Source: Desulfonema magnum
Lineage (GTDB): Bacteria; Desulfobacterota; Desulfobacteria; Desulfobacterales; 4be13
Reading direction: 5' to 3'
Length of the DNA: 64,000 nucleotides
Assembly: GCF_017377395.1 (NCBI RefSeq)
Contig: NZ_CP061800.1
Span: 4,299,633 to 4,363,632 of the forward strand
Shown: piece by piece, positions 1 to 8,111 of the stretch
How positions within the stretch are numbered: the first letter of the stretch is position 1
Layout of the letters: the number at the start of each line of letters is the position of its first letter
Made by a program: the position numbers and the translations under genes
The notes under the pieces: generated by a model
What the model saw: only the letters and a program-made list of their open reading frames with translations
Databases searched by the model: none
What the model was told of the DNA's origin: nothing

Positions 1-396
1 AGGTTTGGAAAACAGCCTGATGATCCCTGTTGAAAAAACAGCCACATAAAGGGCAAGATACGCGGAGAAAAGGAACAGTACAGGCACACTCACATATAAA
101 GGAAGGCCTCCATATGTTTTCATTGTATAAGCAAGCCAGTAAGTAAGGGTGAGATAATGGACAAGTCCTGTGACAAAGCCAAGACGAAATCCGTCCTTTA
201 AAGAGACATTCTTTAATGCCAGCAGTAACGGAACAATGGCAAACCAGGCAAACCCGGCAATGCCGGTCTTGGGAAAAGCGCCGGTCAGCAGCAAACCGCT
301 TGACACAGCTAAAATGAAATTGAAAATTGAAAATTGAAAATTGAAAATTGGTTTTGAATGCCAAATGTCGGGCCTATGTCCTGATTTTATTTTCAT
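1..396 (-). CDS. lnt: Apolipoprotein N-acyltransferase, 5' part (runs off left edge)
   Basis: The minus strand reads open from the ATG at 394-396 to the window edge, giving about 132 residues. After a short polar start come hydrophobic segments, including LLLTGAFPKTGIAGFAWFA and TYWLAYTMKTYGGLPLYVS, typical of the N-terminal membrane domain of Lnt, which transfers the third acyl chain to lipoproteins in the inner membrane. The catalytic nitrilase-like domain lies outside the window. Oddly, residues about 16-27 ([12 protein letters not shown]) are encoded by a 7-bp tandem repeat that stays in frame. The family call rests on the aromatic-rich YWLAYTMKTYGG segment and on the topology; the active site cannot be checked. 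Confidence 0.75.
   Translation of the reverse strand, partial: MKIKSGHRPDIWHSKPIFNFQFSIFNFILAVSSGLLLTGAFPKTGIAGFAWFAIVPLLLALKNVSLKDGFRLGFVTGLVHYLTLTYWLAYTMKTYGGLPLYVSVPVLFLFSAYLALYVAVFSTGIIRLFSKP
316..351. repeat. Heptanucleotide tandem array (ATTGAAA) inside lnt
   Basis: About five head-to-tail copies of the 7-bp unit ATTGAAA lie within the 5' coding part of lnt. Because 21 bp equals 7 codons, the array encodes a short in-frame peptide and does not break the frame. Related ATTGAGA/ATTGAAA arrays lie at 32905, 53582, 54283 and 56992. Confidence 0.85.
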
Positions 397-413
397 GTTT
401 GGAATGTCCAATT

Positions 414-1055
414 TTAAATTTTCACCGTCTTTTTTACGGCCCTTATAATTTCATCAGGCTCGTCAGCAACTTGTAAGATATTCATATCCTGAGGAGATAT
501 CCGCTTTTCAGCGAGGGGGGCGGATTTAATCCACTCCATGAGCCCTGACCAATAATCAGAACCGACCAGGATGACCGGAAGCGGCTTTATGCAACGGATT
601 TGAACAAATGCAACTGTTTCGAAAAGTTCATCCAGCGTTCCGAAGCCTCCCGGCATGATGATATAGGCCATTGCATATTTGATGAGCATCACTTTGCGGA
701 TAAAGAAGTAGTTAAAATCAAATCTGACATTGGCATATGGATTGGGTTCCTGTTCGACAATATTCAGGCCCACGGAAGTTCCTCCGGCTTGGGCCGCGCC
801 TTTGTTTGCTGCCTCCATGATACCGCCTCCGCCACCGGTAAGAACGGTAAATCCGTTTTTTACCAAAAGCCCGGCCAGTTTTTCAGTTTTTTTATAAACA
901 GGATCATCGGGTTGGATTTGGGCAGACCCGAAAATACTCACGGCCGGCCCCAATTCATGAAGCCTTTCAAAGCCTTTCAAAAATTCCCTCATAATTTTGA
1001 AAAGTTGCCATGCTTCGCCTTTTTTAAAGGCATTAATTAAAAATTGTTTTTTCAT
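414..1055 (-). CDS. LOG-family Rossmann-fold protein (TIGR00730 type)
   Basis: A 213-residue protein of the lysine-decarboxylase-like/LOG family. It carries the family signature PGGFGTLDE (about residue 140), the glycine-rich TGGGGGIMEAANKGA segment (about residue 78), and an N-terminal GSAQIQPDDPVY. Family members are nucleotide-binding enzymes; characterised ones are cytokinin riboside 5'-monophosphate phosphoribohydrolases or nucleotide 5'-monophosphate nucleosidases. The signature suggests an active enzyme, but the substrate cannot be told. I chose the ATG at 1055 (MKKQF); a GTG five codons upstream is also possible and the Shine-Dalgarno spacing is not decisive. It lies 17 bp upstream of lnt on the same strand, so the two may be co-transcribed. 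Confidence 0.85.
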   Translation of the reverse strand: MKKQFLINAFKKGEAWQLFKIMREFLKGFERLHELGPAVSIFGSAQIQPDDPVYKKTEKLAGLLVKNGFTVLTGGGGGIMEAANKGAAQAGGTSVGLNIVEQEPNPYANVRFDFNYFFIRKVMLIKYAMAYIIMPGGFGTLDELFETVAFVQIRCIKPLPVILVGSDYWSGLMEWIKSAPLAEKRISPQDMNILQVADEPDEIIRAVKKTVKI

Positions 1056-1070
1056 TCGCTCCCATATCAC

Positions 1071-1624
1071 TTATCGTTTTTACATAAATAACTTACCGTA
1101 ATTATAAAACATATCCAAATATAAAAAATATCACCTATTTGCTGTCTTGTCAATGATTTCACATTGACATCTGTGATGTTTTTTGATAAAAGTTTTTATT
1201 TTAAAATGTGAACATTTCCATTATTCAACAATTCTGATTCTGATGACTTTTATATCTTACCAGCAATTCTGATTTGAGAAATAATCAATGCAAAAATTCA
1301 TGTAGCATAAGATATTATTGATCTTAATTTCAATATATTATGCTTTTATAGGTATTTGTTTACAATCAAAATCAGAATGCCAGTATGTTACGGTGTATTC
1401 CAAAACAGGATGTTGAACCGCCAGGAAGCGATTTTCACCTCTGTTGATTTTTCCCTTTATTTTATTTTAAATTTCTGCTGAAGTTATACTGGCGGGCAGT
1501 ATATTGGAGCATTTTAGATATCCCGGGAATGAATAACATTTGTTTTTGGTCATCAGATTTCTGTCAAAATAACCCTAAAAAAACTGATTATCAAATTTTA
1601 ACATTTATTTTTTAATTTTAAGGA
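1071..1624. other. AT-rich intergenic region between divergent genes
   Basis: This 550-bp region separates the minus-strand LOG gene from the plus-strand PTS genes and should hold both promoters. It is strongly AT-rich with many homopolymer T and A runs. I see no open frame, no convincing promoter by eye, and no member of the palindromic repeat families found elsewhere. Confidence 0.6.
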
Positions 1625-1972
1625 GTGTTGAAAATACTGTCACAAAGCATTGAATACAGTTTTTCAGACAGACAAGTACCTCAAAATATGGACCGTTCAT
1701 TTAAAGAATTTTCAAAAGATGTTGTTATCGTAAACGAATTGGGCCTTCATGCAAGATCAGCAGCCAGAATAGCGGAAATTGCGGGCAGTGCGAAATCAGA
1801 AGTACGAATCAGAAAAGGAGAGGAAGAGGTGGATGCGAAAAGCATTATTGACATGCTTACGCTCGGATGTGCAAAAAATTCAACGATAACAATAAAGATT
1901 GGCGATTATGACTCAGATATTAATATCCTGAACCGTATTGTCGAATTGGTTGAAAGCGGATTTGGAGAATAA
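1625..1972 (+). CDS. ptsH: HPr phosphocarrier protein of the PTS
   Basis: A small HPr-family protein that takes phosphate from Enzyme I on a conserved histidine. The active-site motif is NELGLHARSAA, with His42 in the longest reading. The regulatory-serine region is DAKSIIDMLTLG, close to the usual KSIMGVM-type sequence. The start is uncertain: a strong AAGGAG at 1619-1624 abuts GTG 1625 and TTG 1628, while an internal ATG at 1688 would give the normal length of about 94 residues but lacks a ribosome site. It is followed after 6 bp by ptsI. No EII genes are seen here, so the pair may serve a regulatory PTS or permeases encoded elsewhere. Confidence 0.9.
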   Translation: MLKILSQSIEYSFSDRQVPQNMDRSFKEFSKDVVIVNELGLHARSAARIAEIAGSAKSEVRIRKGEEEVDAKSIIDMLTLGCAKNSTITIKIGDYDSDINILNRIVELVESGFGE

Positions 1973-1978
1973 AGGAAT

Positions 1979-3772
1979 ATGTCGGATACAGACCCCCGGG
2001 AAATCGTACTCAAAGGCATCGGGGCTTCTCCCGGTATATGCATTGGAAAAGCCTATCTGGTTGACAAAGAGGGCGTGGATGTTGTCAAAAAGTATTTTGT
2101 CCCAAAAGAGAATTTGCTGAATGAGAAAAATCGTTTCAAGACAGCCGTGAAAAAGGCGAGGGATAACCTTCATAAAGTCATTGAAGATACGCCTGAGGAG
2201 CTTAGGGATCATGCCAATATTCTTAAAACCCATGTGGCACTGCTCAGAGACAAAATGTTATATGGAAAAATTATTGAAATCATTGAAAAGGAAGAGGTAA
2301 ACGCGGAATGGGCACTCAGAAAAGTCTCGGCAGACCTTCAGGCAACATTCAGGAAAATGGCCGATACTTATTTCAGAGAGCGGGCCACAGATATCGGTCA
2401 GGTTTCCGACCTTATTATGCAGAATCTGATGGGCACGGATCATGAGAATATCAAAGACATTGACAAGCGGGTTATCCTTGTGGCCGAGGACCTTTCCCCC
2501 GCGGAAACAAGCCAGATACAACTGGAAAAAATAATGGGATTTGTCACGGACCGCGGGGGGGTGACATCTCATACAGGTATTATTGCCCGGACACTTGAAA
2601 TTCCCGCACTTCTGGGCATTGATCGTGCTACAAGCATTATCCGCAATGATGACCTTATCATTGTGGATGGTTCAACTGGTGAGCTGATTATCCATCCCAG
2701 TGAGCAGACCCTTGTACGATTTGTAAAACGCAGAATAGAATATGAAGCTCACAAGGCTAAAATTGCACGCGGTAATCATCTTCCCGCGAAAACCTCTGAC
2801 GGCGCTGTTATTCATATTATGGGAAATATCGAGCTTCCCGAAGAAGTGGTATCTGTTAAAAATTACGGCGGGGACGGCATCGGTCTTTACAGAACGGAAT
2901 TCCAATATTTAAGCCGTTCTGATTTTCCCAGCGAAGACGAGCTGTCTGATAAATACAGAGATGTCATAGAGGTCATGGCACCGAATCCGGTAACAATTCG
3001 CACCCTTGACATAAACGGAGACAAAGCCATCTCCCGGCATCCGGATTCTCTTGAACCGAACCCTGCTCTGGGACTTCGGGGCATCAGATACTGCCTGAAA
3101 AAGCCGGATGTTTTCCGGATCCAGTTGCGGGCCATCCTCAGAGCGGCCGCGGGATTTGATAATGTCAGAATCCTGTTCCCCATGGTGTCCGGCGAGGAAG
3201 AAATTCTTGAAGCCAAGGTGATACTGAATGAGGTCGCAGATTCTCTTGAGAAGGAAGGCTTTAATTTAAGCAGAAATATTAAAATCGGAGTCATGATTGA
3301 AGTGCCTTCCGCGGTGATCATGGCCGATACTATCTCAAAAGAAGTTGATTTTCTGAGTATCGGCACAAACGATCTCATCCAATATACGCTGGCAATAGAC
3401 AGGGGAAACAAGGAGGTCGCGCATCTTTACCAACCGCTTCATCCTGCGATTATCCGTATGCTTAAACGAGTGTCGGACGCGGCAAGGGAGAATGATGTGA
3501 AGGTGTTTATGTGTGGCCAGATGGCGGGGGACCCTGTTTATCTCCCCATATTGTTAGGTCTGGGGATACGTGAACTGAGCATGAGTCCTCTGGGTATCCC
3601 CACCATAAAGCACGTGATAAGACAGCTTAAATTCGAAGATACAGAGCGTTTCGCAGAATCTGTTCTCAGACAGACAACCGCCGAGGCCATAATGAAATTG
3701 CTGAAAGATACTTACGGCGATATTCTTTTTCAGAAAAATAATATTCAGGCCACCGATCAACAGCCTCAGTAG
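1979..3772 (+). CDS. ptsI: Phosphoenolpyruvate-protein phosphotransferase (Enzyme I)
   Basis: A 597-residue Enzyme I, somewhat longer than the typical 570-590. It autophosphorylates from phosphoenolpyruvate and passes phosphate to HPr. Visible marks are the phosphohistidine motif GGVTSHTGIIAR (His198), the PEP-binding barrel motifs GLYRTEFQYL and IGVMIEVPSAV, and FLSIGTNDLIQYTLAIDRGN. Domain order is N-terminal HPr-binding and phosphohistidine domain (about 1-230), then the C-terminal PEP-utilising barrel (about 260-560). The ATG at 1979 follows the HPr stop by 6 bp with GGAGAATAAAGG upstream, so translation is probably coupled. A 36-bp hairpin repeat array begins about 15 bp after the stop and may act as a transcript end. 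Confidence 0.97.
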   Translation: MSDTDPREIVLKGIGASPGICIGKAYLVDKEGVDVVKKYFVPKENLLNEKNRFKTAVKKARDNLHKVIEDTPEELRDHANILKTHVALLRDKMLYGKIIEIIEKEEVNAEWALRKVSADLQATFRKMADTYFRERATDIGQVSDLIMQNLMGTDHENIKDIDKRVILVAEDLSPAETSQIQLEKIMGFVTDRGGVTSHTGIIARTLEIPALLGIDRATSIIRNDDLIIVDGSTGELIIHPSEQTLVRFVKRRIEYEAHKAKIARGNHLPAKTSDGAVIHIMGNIELPEEVVSVKNYGGDGIGLYRTEFQYLSRSDFPSEDELSDKYRDVIEVMAPNPVTIRTLDINGDKAISRHPDSLEPNPALGLRGIRYCLKKPDVFRIQLRAILRAAAGFDNVRILFPMVSGEEEILEAKVILNEVADSLEKEGFNLSRNIKIGVMIEVPSAVIMADTISKEVDFLSIGTNDLIQYTLAIDRGNKEVAHLYQPLHPAIIRMLKRVSDAARENDVKVFMCGQMAGDPVYLPILLGLGIRELSMSPLGIPTIKHVIRQLKFEDTERFAESVLRQTTAEAIMKLLKDTYGDILFQKNNIQATDQQPQ

Positions 3773-3786
3773 TTGACCAGCATGGT

Positions 3787-4134
3787 CTTATCCGGAGTGC
3801 AAAAATTTTATTTTTGCATAATCTTATCCGGAGTGCAAAAATTTTATTTTTGCATAATCTTATCCGGAGTGCAAAAATTTTATTTTTGCATAATCTTATC
3901 CGGAGTGCAAAAATTTTATTTTTGCATAATCTTATCCGGAGTGCAAAAATTTTATTTTTGCATAATCTTATCCGGAGTGCAAAAATTTTATTTTTGCATG
4001 GTCTTATCCGGAGTGCAAAAATTTTATTTTTGCATAATCTTATCCGGAGTGCAAAAATTTTATTTTTGCATAATCTTATCCGGAGTGCAAAAATTTTATT
4101 TTTGCAAGTGCGAAAATAAAATTTTCGCACTCCG
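3787..4134. repeat. Nine 36-bp tandem repeats, each holding a hairpin, capped by an inverted copy
   Basis: Nine near-identical 36-bp units have their GGAGTGC element at 3793, 3829, 3865, 3901, 3937, 3973, 4009, 4045 and 4081. Each contains TGCAAAAAT-TTT-ATTTTTGCA, perfect 9-bp arms with a 3-base loop. The array ends with a reversed partner (about 4105-4134) carrying GCGAAAATAAAATTTTCGC and CTCCGG. The 36-bp period is a multiple of three, so long artificial frames exist on both strands; I do not call them genes. Related units recur at about 7927, 22905 and 24645. Confidence 0.95.
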
Positions 4135-4333
4135 GACCGGAAAAATGCTGATTCTGCGAAAAAAGTTTTGCCCAAGCTGCTTATCCGATTTTTCCTGTCA
4201 CACCTGCTTCCCCGGAAATAAGCAGGTTCGCGCCGGAGTCTGTTTAAAAAATGATCACCAGATGAGAATCTGACAATATAACCCTTTGTTATTATATACG
4301 GAATCTGGCGAGTCAAAAGGAGATACGAACATA

Positions 4334-4792
4334 ATGGAAAAAAGAAATATAAAAATGGTAACTGAAAACCGAAAGGCCCGACATGACTATTCTGTCATAG
4401 ATCAGTATGAAGCAGGGATGGTCCTTTCCGGAACCGAAGTCAAATCGCTCAGAGTTGGCCGCGCACATTTGAAAGATTCCTATGCTAAAATTAAAAATGG
4501 AGAAGTGTTTGTTCATCAGATGCATATCGGCCCCTATCCCTTTGCCTATTATGGGAATCATGATCCCCTGAGACCCAGAAAACTGTTGCTCCACAATCAT
4601 GAAATCAAAAAATTGATTGGAAAAGTCAAAGAAAAAGGATTTTCGCTTATTCCTTTAAGGGTATATTTTAAAAATGGAAAGGCAAAAATGGCAATTGCGC
4701 TTGCAAAGGGTAAAAAAAGCCATGACAAAAGGGAAGCTATCAGAAGGCGCGATGAACAAAGATATCTGGAAAGGGAAAGAAAAGACTTCTGA
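4334..4792 (+). CDS. smpB: SsrA-binding protein SmpB
   Basis: A 152-residue SmpB, the tmRNA partner in ribosome rescue. It begins MEKRNIKMVTENRKARHDY and shows the hallmark GTEVKSLRVGRAHLKDSYAKI, the YEAGMVLSGTEVKS core, and the basic C-terminal tail KKSHDKREAIRRRDEQRYLERE that enters the decoding centre. Start ATG 4334 is preceded by AAAGGAG at good spacing; upstream in-frame codons belong to intergenic sequence. No tmRNA gene (ssrA) is recognisable within the window. Confidence 0.97.
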   Translation: MEKRNIKMVTENRKARHDYSVIDQYEAGMVLSGTEVKSLRVGRAHLKDSYAKIKNGEVFVHQMHIGPYPFAYYGNHDPLRPRKLLLHNHEIKKLIGKVKEKGFSLIPLRVYFKNGKAKMAIALAKGKKSHDKREAIRRRDEQRYLERERKDF

Positions 4793-5119
4793 TCTGCCTG
4801 CCAATAACCGGCTATATTGAGCGATCAGCCCTCAGCTTTCGGTCATGCAGTTTCAAGCATGTCATAACGGAACAGCCTCTCATCCGGCAGGTGAGGAGAT
4901 AAGTACCTAAGCAAAAGTTTTTTATATACTTTTTTTCCGTGAGCCGCGGAGAAACCCGGCTTTTTCCTTTATCCGGGACGCATCATTCCGGAAAAAAAGC
5001 CGGGTTTCTTCCTCAGGCAGATATTAAAAATTTATGGTTAGGTACTTAATAACGATACAGATGCTGTGAACTGACTGCTGTGAAAGCTGATCGTTCATCT
5101 GAGAAGGGGACATACACTC
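4793..5119. other. Intergenic region with a large inverted repeat
   Basis: The main feature is an inverted repeat at 4951-5008: GAAACCCGGCTTTTTCC pairs with GGAAAAAAAGCCGGGTTTC around a roughly 20-base loop. It belongs to the AAACCCGGCTTTT repeat family also found at 24952 and 43388. It may end the smpB transcript but is not a classical terminator. A short AAGTACCTAAGCAAAAGTT motif at about 4900 resembles sequences at 26460 and 53630. Confidence 0.6.
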
Positions 5120-7777
5120 TTGAGTTTTCAAAAAAAAGACCTTACCGTCATCACAACCCATATTAATGCCGATTTCGACGCGATGGCTTCCATGCTTGCC
5201 GCGCATAAGCTGTATCCTGCCTCTCTTGTGGTTTTTCCCGGTTCCCATGAGAAAAACCTGAGAAATTTTTTTATCCAGTCCATGGTCTATCTTTTTAACA
5301 TGGCAGACATCAGAGATGTTGACTTCTCAGATATAAAGCGGCTGGTTCTGGTGGACACAAGGCAGCCGGGCCGAATCGGAAAGTTTTCCTCCCTTTTGGA
5401 AAAGACTGATGTGGAAATCCACATCTATGATCATCACCCCCCCGCGGACAACGATATTATGGGGCATTACGAGATCATCCGGCCCACCGGAGCAACGGTC
5501 AGCATTCTCACGGAGATCATCAGGAAAGAGGAGATCACAGTTTCTTCTGACGAGGCAACGATCTTATGCCTGGGGATTTATGAAGACACGGGTTCTTTTA
5601 CATTCCCATCCACCACTGAAAAAGATTTTATGGCTGCCGCGTTTCTCCTTTCAAAAGGAGCAAAGCTTGATATTATCTCAAATCTTATTGCAAGGGAACT
5701 GAGCTTGGAACAAGTCGGAATCTTAAATGACATGATCCAGGCAGCGATTCGTTACAATATTAACGGCGTTGAAATTGTGATGACAACGATCACCACGGAG
5801 AATTATGTTCCTGATTTCGCCTTCCTTGTTCATAAGATAATTAAGATGGAAAATATGAGTGTCATTTTGGCGTTGGCGAGAATGGGGAACAAAATTTACA
5901 TCGTGGCGAGAAGTAAGACACCTGATGTTGATGTCGGTGCCATCCTCAGTCCGCTTGGGGGGGGAGGTCATGCGTATGCGGCTTCCGCAACAATTAAGGA
6001 AAAAGCCTTGGCTCAGACAGAGCATGAATTACTTGAAATCCTGCGTAAAAAAGTCAAGTCAAGCAAGCGCGCAAAAGACCTGATGTCTTCTCCGCCCATA
6101 AAAGTCAGACCTCATGTTTCATGCAGAGAAGCCAGAACATTGCTGACACGGTATAACATCAATGCGCTGCTGGTGATGGAAAACATTGAGGGAAAAGATC
6201 ATATCCTGGGATATATCACACGCCAGGTGATCGAAAAAGCCCTTTACCACAAGCTGGATGCTGTTCCGATTCGGGAATACATGATGGCGAAACTCGGAAC
6301 CGTCAGGCCCGATTCCGAGCTTCCGGAAATACAGCGGAAAATTATTGACAACAAACAGCGGCTTCTTCCTGTTGTGAACAAAGAGATGGTCATCGGCATT
6401 ATTACCCGGACCGATCTTCTGAATATGCTTGTTCAGGAATCCCAATATACGAATCAGAACGAACCGGATCCGTTTAATGATCCGCTTCATGCCAGAACCA
6501 GAAATGTCACCCGGTTCATGAGGGAACGCCTCTCAAAGGATATGATTAATATCCTCAGAAATATCGGCAAAGTTGCCAGCGAACTTGAATGCGGGGCCTA
6601 TGTCGTGGGAGGATTTGTACGTGATCTGTTTCTGTACAGAGCCAATGAAGATATGGACATTGTCATAGAAGGGGACGGCATTGCATTTGCAAAAAAATAC
6701 GCGGCAATGCTGAACGCGAGGATTCACGCGCATGCAAAGTTCGGCACAGCAGTCATTATCTTCCCCCACGGCTTTAAGATAGATGTGGCTTCCGCGAGAA
6801 TGGAATATTACAGGTTTCCCGCGGACCTCCCCACTGTTGAGATGAGTTCCATAAAACTGGATCTTTTTCGGAGAGATTTTACCATCAATACGCTGGCGAT
6901 TCAGCTGAACCCTGACAAATTCGGCACACTGATTGACTTTTTTTCCGCACAAAAAGATATTAAGGAAAAAGCCATAAGGGTGCTTCATAATCTAAGTTTT
7001 GTGGAGGATCCTACGCGGATATTCCGTGCCATAAGATTCGAGCAGCGTTTTGGGTTTTCCATTGGAAAACTGACATCAAGACTGATTAAGAATGCTGTTA
7101 AAATGGATTTCTTCAAACAACTGAGCGGCAGGCGGGTGTTTACCGAACTGCGTCTGATTCTTCAGGAAGAAAACCCCACCCCTGCCATCAAACGACTTGA
7201 TGATTATGATCTGCTGCAAGTCATTCATCCTTCCATAACGCCGAACCAGAAACTTATCTCTTTGTTTAACGCCGTCAAAAAGGTGTTATCCTGGCACGAT
7301 CTGTTGTTTCTGGAAGAATCGTATATGAAATGGGTGGTTTATTTTTTGGCAATTACTCGCTATTGCAATGAAAAAATATCCAGGGATATTTGTGAAAAAC
7401 TTGAACTGGCCCCCCGCCACAGTGTCATTTTCTGCAAGGAGCGTTTTGAAGCGGACAAACGCCTTTTCTGGCTGAAACAGAATTCTCCGCTGACAAATAG
7501 CAGCATTTACCGAAATCTTTTCAGCTTCAGAATCGAACTGATTTTGTATATGATGGCCACGACAAAACAGGAAAAAGTAAAAAAATCCATTTCCCAGTAT
7601 GTCACCCAATTAAGGCATGTCAGGACATCACTGGCAGGCAGGGATTTGAAGAAAATGGGGATTGAGCCGGGGCCGATTTATCGGGAAATTCTCGAGGCAG
7701 TGCTGGATGCAAAGTTAAACGGATTGCTGAAAACGCGAAATGACGAACTTATTTTTGCCCGGAATTATGTGTTATGA
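5120..7777 (+). CDS. DHH phosphoesterase - CBS pair - tRNA nucleotidyltransferase fusion
   Basis: An 885-residue three-part protein. Residues about 1-310 form a DHH/DHHA1 phosphoesterase domain (HINADFDAMASM, VDTRQPGR, IYDHHPPADND, DTGSFTFPSTT, GGGGHAYAAS). Residues about 315-435 hold two CBS domains. Residues about 465-885 form a class II nucleotidyltransferase of the CCA-adding/poly(A) polymerase type (VVGGFVRDLFL, EDMDIVIEGDG, RRDFTINTLAIQL, EDPTRIFRAIRFEQRFGF). This architecture is known in deltaproteobacteria, where some members add only the terminal A while a second enzyme adds CC; sequence alone does not decide the specificity here. The start is TTG 5120 with GAAGGGGA upstream. All metal-binding motifs look intact, so both enzymatic halves may be active. 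Confidence 0.9.
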   Translation: MSFQKKDLTVITTHINADFDAMASMLAAHKLYPASLVVFPGSHEKNLRNFFIQSMVYLFNMADIRDVDFSDIKRLVLVDTRQPGRIGKFSSLLEKTDVEIHIYDHHPPADNDIMGHYEIIRPTGATVSILTEIIRKEEITVSSDEATILCLGIYEDTGSFTFPSTTEKDFMAAAFLLSKGAKLDIISNLIARELSLEQVGILNDMIQAAIRYNINGVEIVMTTITTENYVPDFAFLVHKIIKMENMSVILALARMGNKIYIVARSKTPDVDVGAILSPLGGGGHAYAASATIKEKALAQTEHELLEILRKKVKSSKRAKDLMSSPPIKVRPHVSCREARTLLTRYNINALLVMENIEGKDHILGYITRQVIEKALYHKLDAVPIREYMMAKLGTVRPDSELPEIQRKIIDNKQRLLPVVNKEMVIGIITRTDLLNMLVQESQYTNQNEPDPFNDPLHARTRNVTRFMRERLSKDMINILRNIGKVASELECGAYVVGGFVRDLFLYRANEDMDIVIEGDGIAFAKKYAAMLNARIHAHAKFGTAVIIFPHGFKIDVASARMEYYRFPADLPTVEMSSIKLDLFRRDFTINTLAIQLNPDKFGTLIDFFSAQKDIKEKAIRVLHNLSFVEDPTRIFRAIRFEQRFGFSIGKLTSRLIKNAVKMDFFKQLSGRRVFTELRLILQEENPTPAIKRLDDYDLLQVIHPSITPNQKLISLFNAVKKVLSWHDLLFLEESYMKWVVYFLAITRYCNEKISRDICEKLELAPRHSVIFCKERFEADKRLFWLKQNSPLTNSSIYRNLFSFRIELILYMMATTKQEKVKKSISQYVTQLRHVRTSLAGRDLKKMGIEPGPIYREILEAVLDAKLNGLLKTRNDELIFARNYVL

Positions 7778-7788
7778 TTTATATGAAA

Positions 7789-7866
7789 GTGTTGGGTGTT
7801 GGGTGTTGGGTGTTGGGTTTTGGGTGTTAGGTGTTAGGTGTTAGGTGTTAGGTGTCAGGTGTCAGG
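7789..7866. repeat. Heptanucleotide tandem array (GTGTTGG/GTGTTAG)
   Basis: Eleven consecutive 7-bp units: four GTGTTGG, one GTTTTGG, four GTGTTAG and two GTGTCAG. The array lies just 3' of the nucleotidyltransferase gene. Variants are grouped in blocks, as expected from stepwise slippage or unequal exchange. Confidence 0.95.
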
Positions 7867-8087
7867 AAAAAAAGTAAAATTTTCATTGTTCGTTGTGACT
7901 GGCAGGCCATGACTGTTTATATGAAAGTCCGGAGTGCAAAAATTAAGCGAAGCGGTTTTTTGCAGAGACCTTCATGCCTCGTTGTGACCGGCAGATCATG
8001 GCCGTTTATATGAATTGGAATTTGGAATTCATTTGGAGTTTGGTGTTTGCAATTTGTTATTGCCGCTTTATCCGGGTTAGAAGTTAG
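7867..8087. other. Intergenic region with a 40-bp direct duplication
   Basis: Two diverged copies of about 40 bp, each with CGTTGTGACYGGCAG and ending GYCGTTTATATGAA, lie at about 7886-7925 and 7973-8014. Between them sits a degenerate CCGGAGTGCAAAAATT repeat unit of the family seen at 3787. No gene is supported. Confidence 0.6.
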
Positions 8088-8111
8088 AAAAAAAACAGTG
8101 CCTGTTTTTTT
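8088..8111 (-). terminator. Probable intrinsic terminator of the thioredoxin-like gene
   Basis: Read on the minus strand, AAAAAAACAG-GCA-CTGTTTTTTTT forms an A/T-rich stem followed by a T run and overlaps the stop codon of the gene ending at 8110. The stem is weak in G/C, so the call is moderate. Confidence 0.5.

Noticed and set aside
3787-4134. CRISPR array
   Set aside because: Units are contiguous with no variable spacers, and no cas genes are present. The same holds for the array at 24645.
3773-4273. 166-residue frame (SGVQKFYFC repeats) and its minus-strand mirror (CKNKIFALRIR)
   Set aside because: Both are translations of the 36-bp hairpin array, whose period is a multiple of three; no ribosome site and no non-repeat domain.
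4951-5008. Second riboswitch or tmRNA near smpB
   Set aside because: The hairpin belongs to the AAACCCGGCTTTT repeat family; no tRNA-like ends or tag sequence seen.
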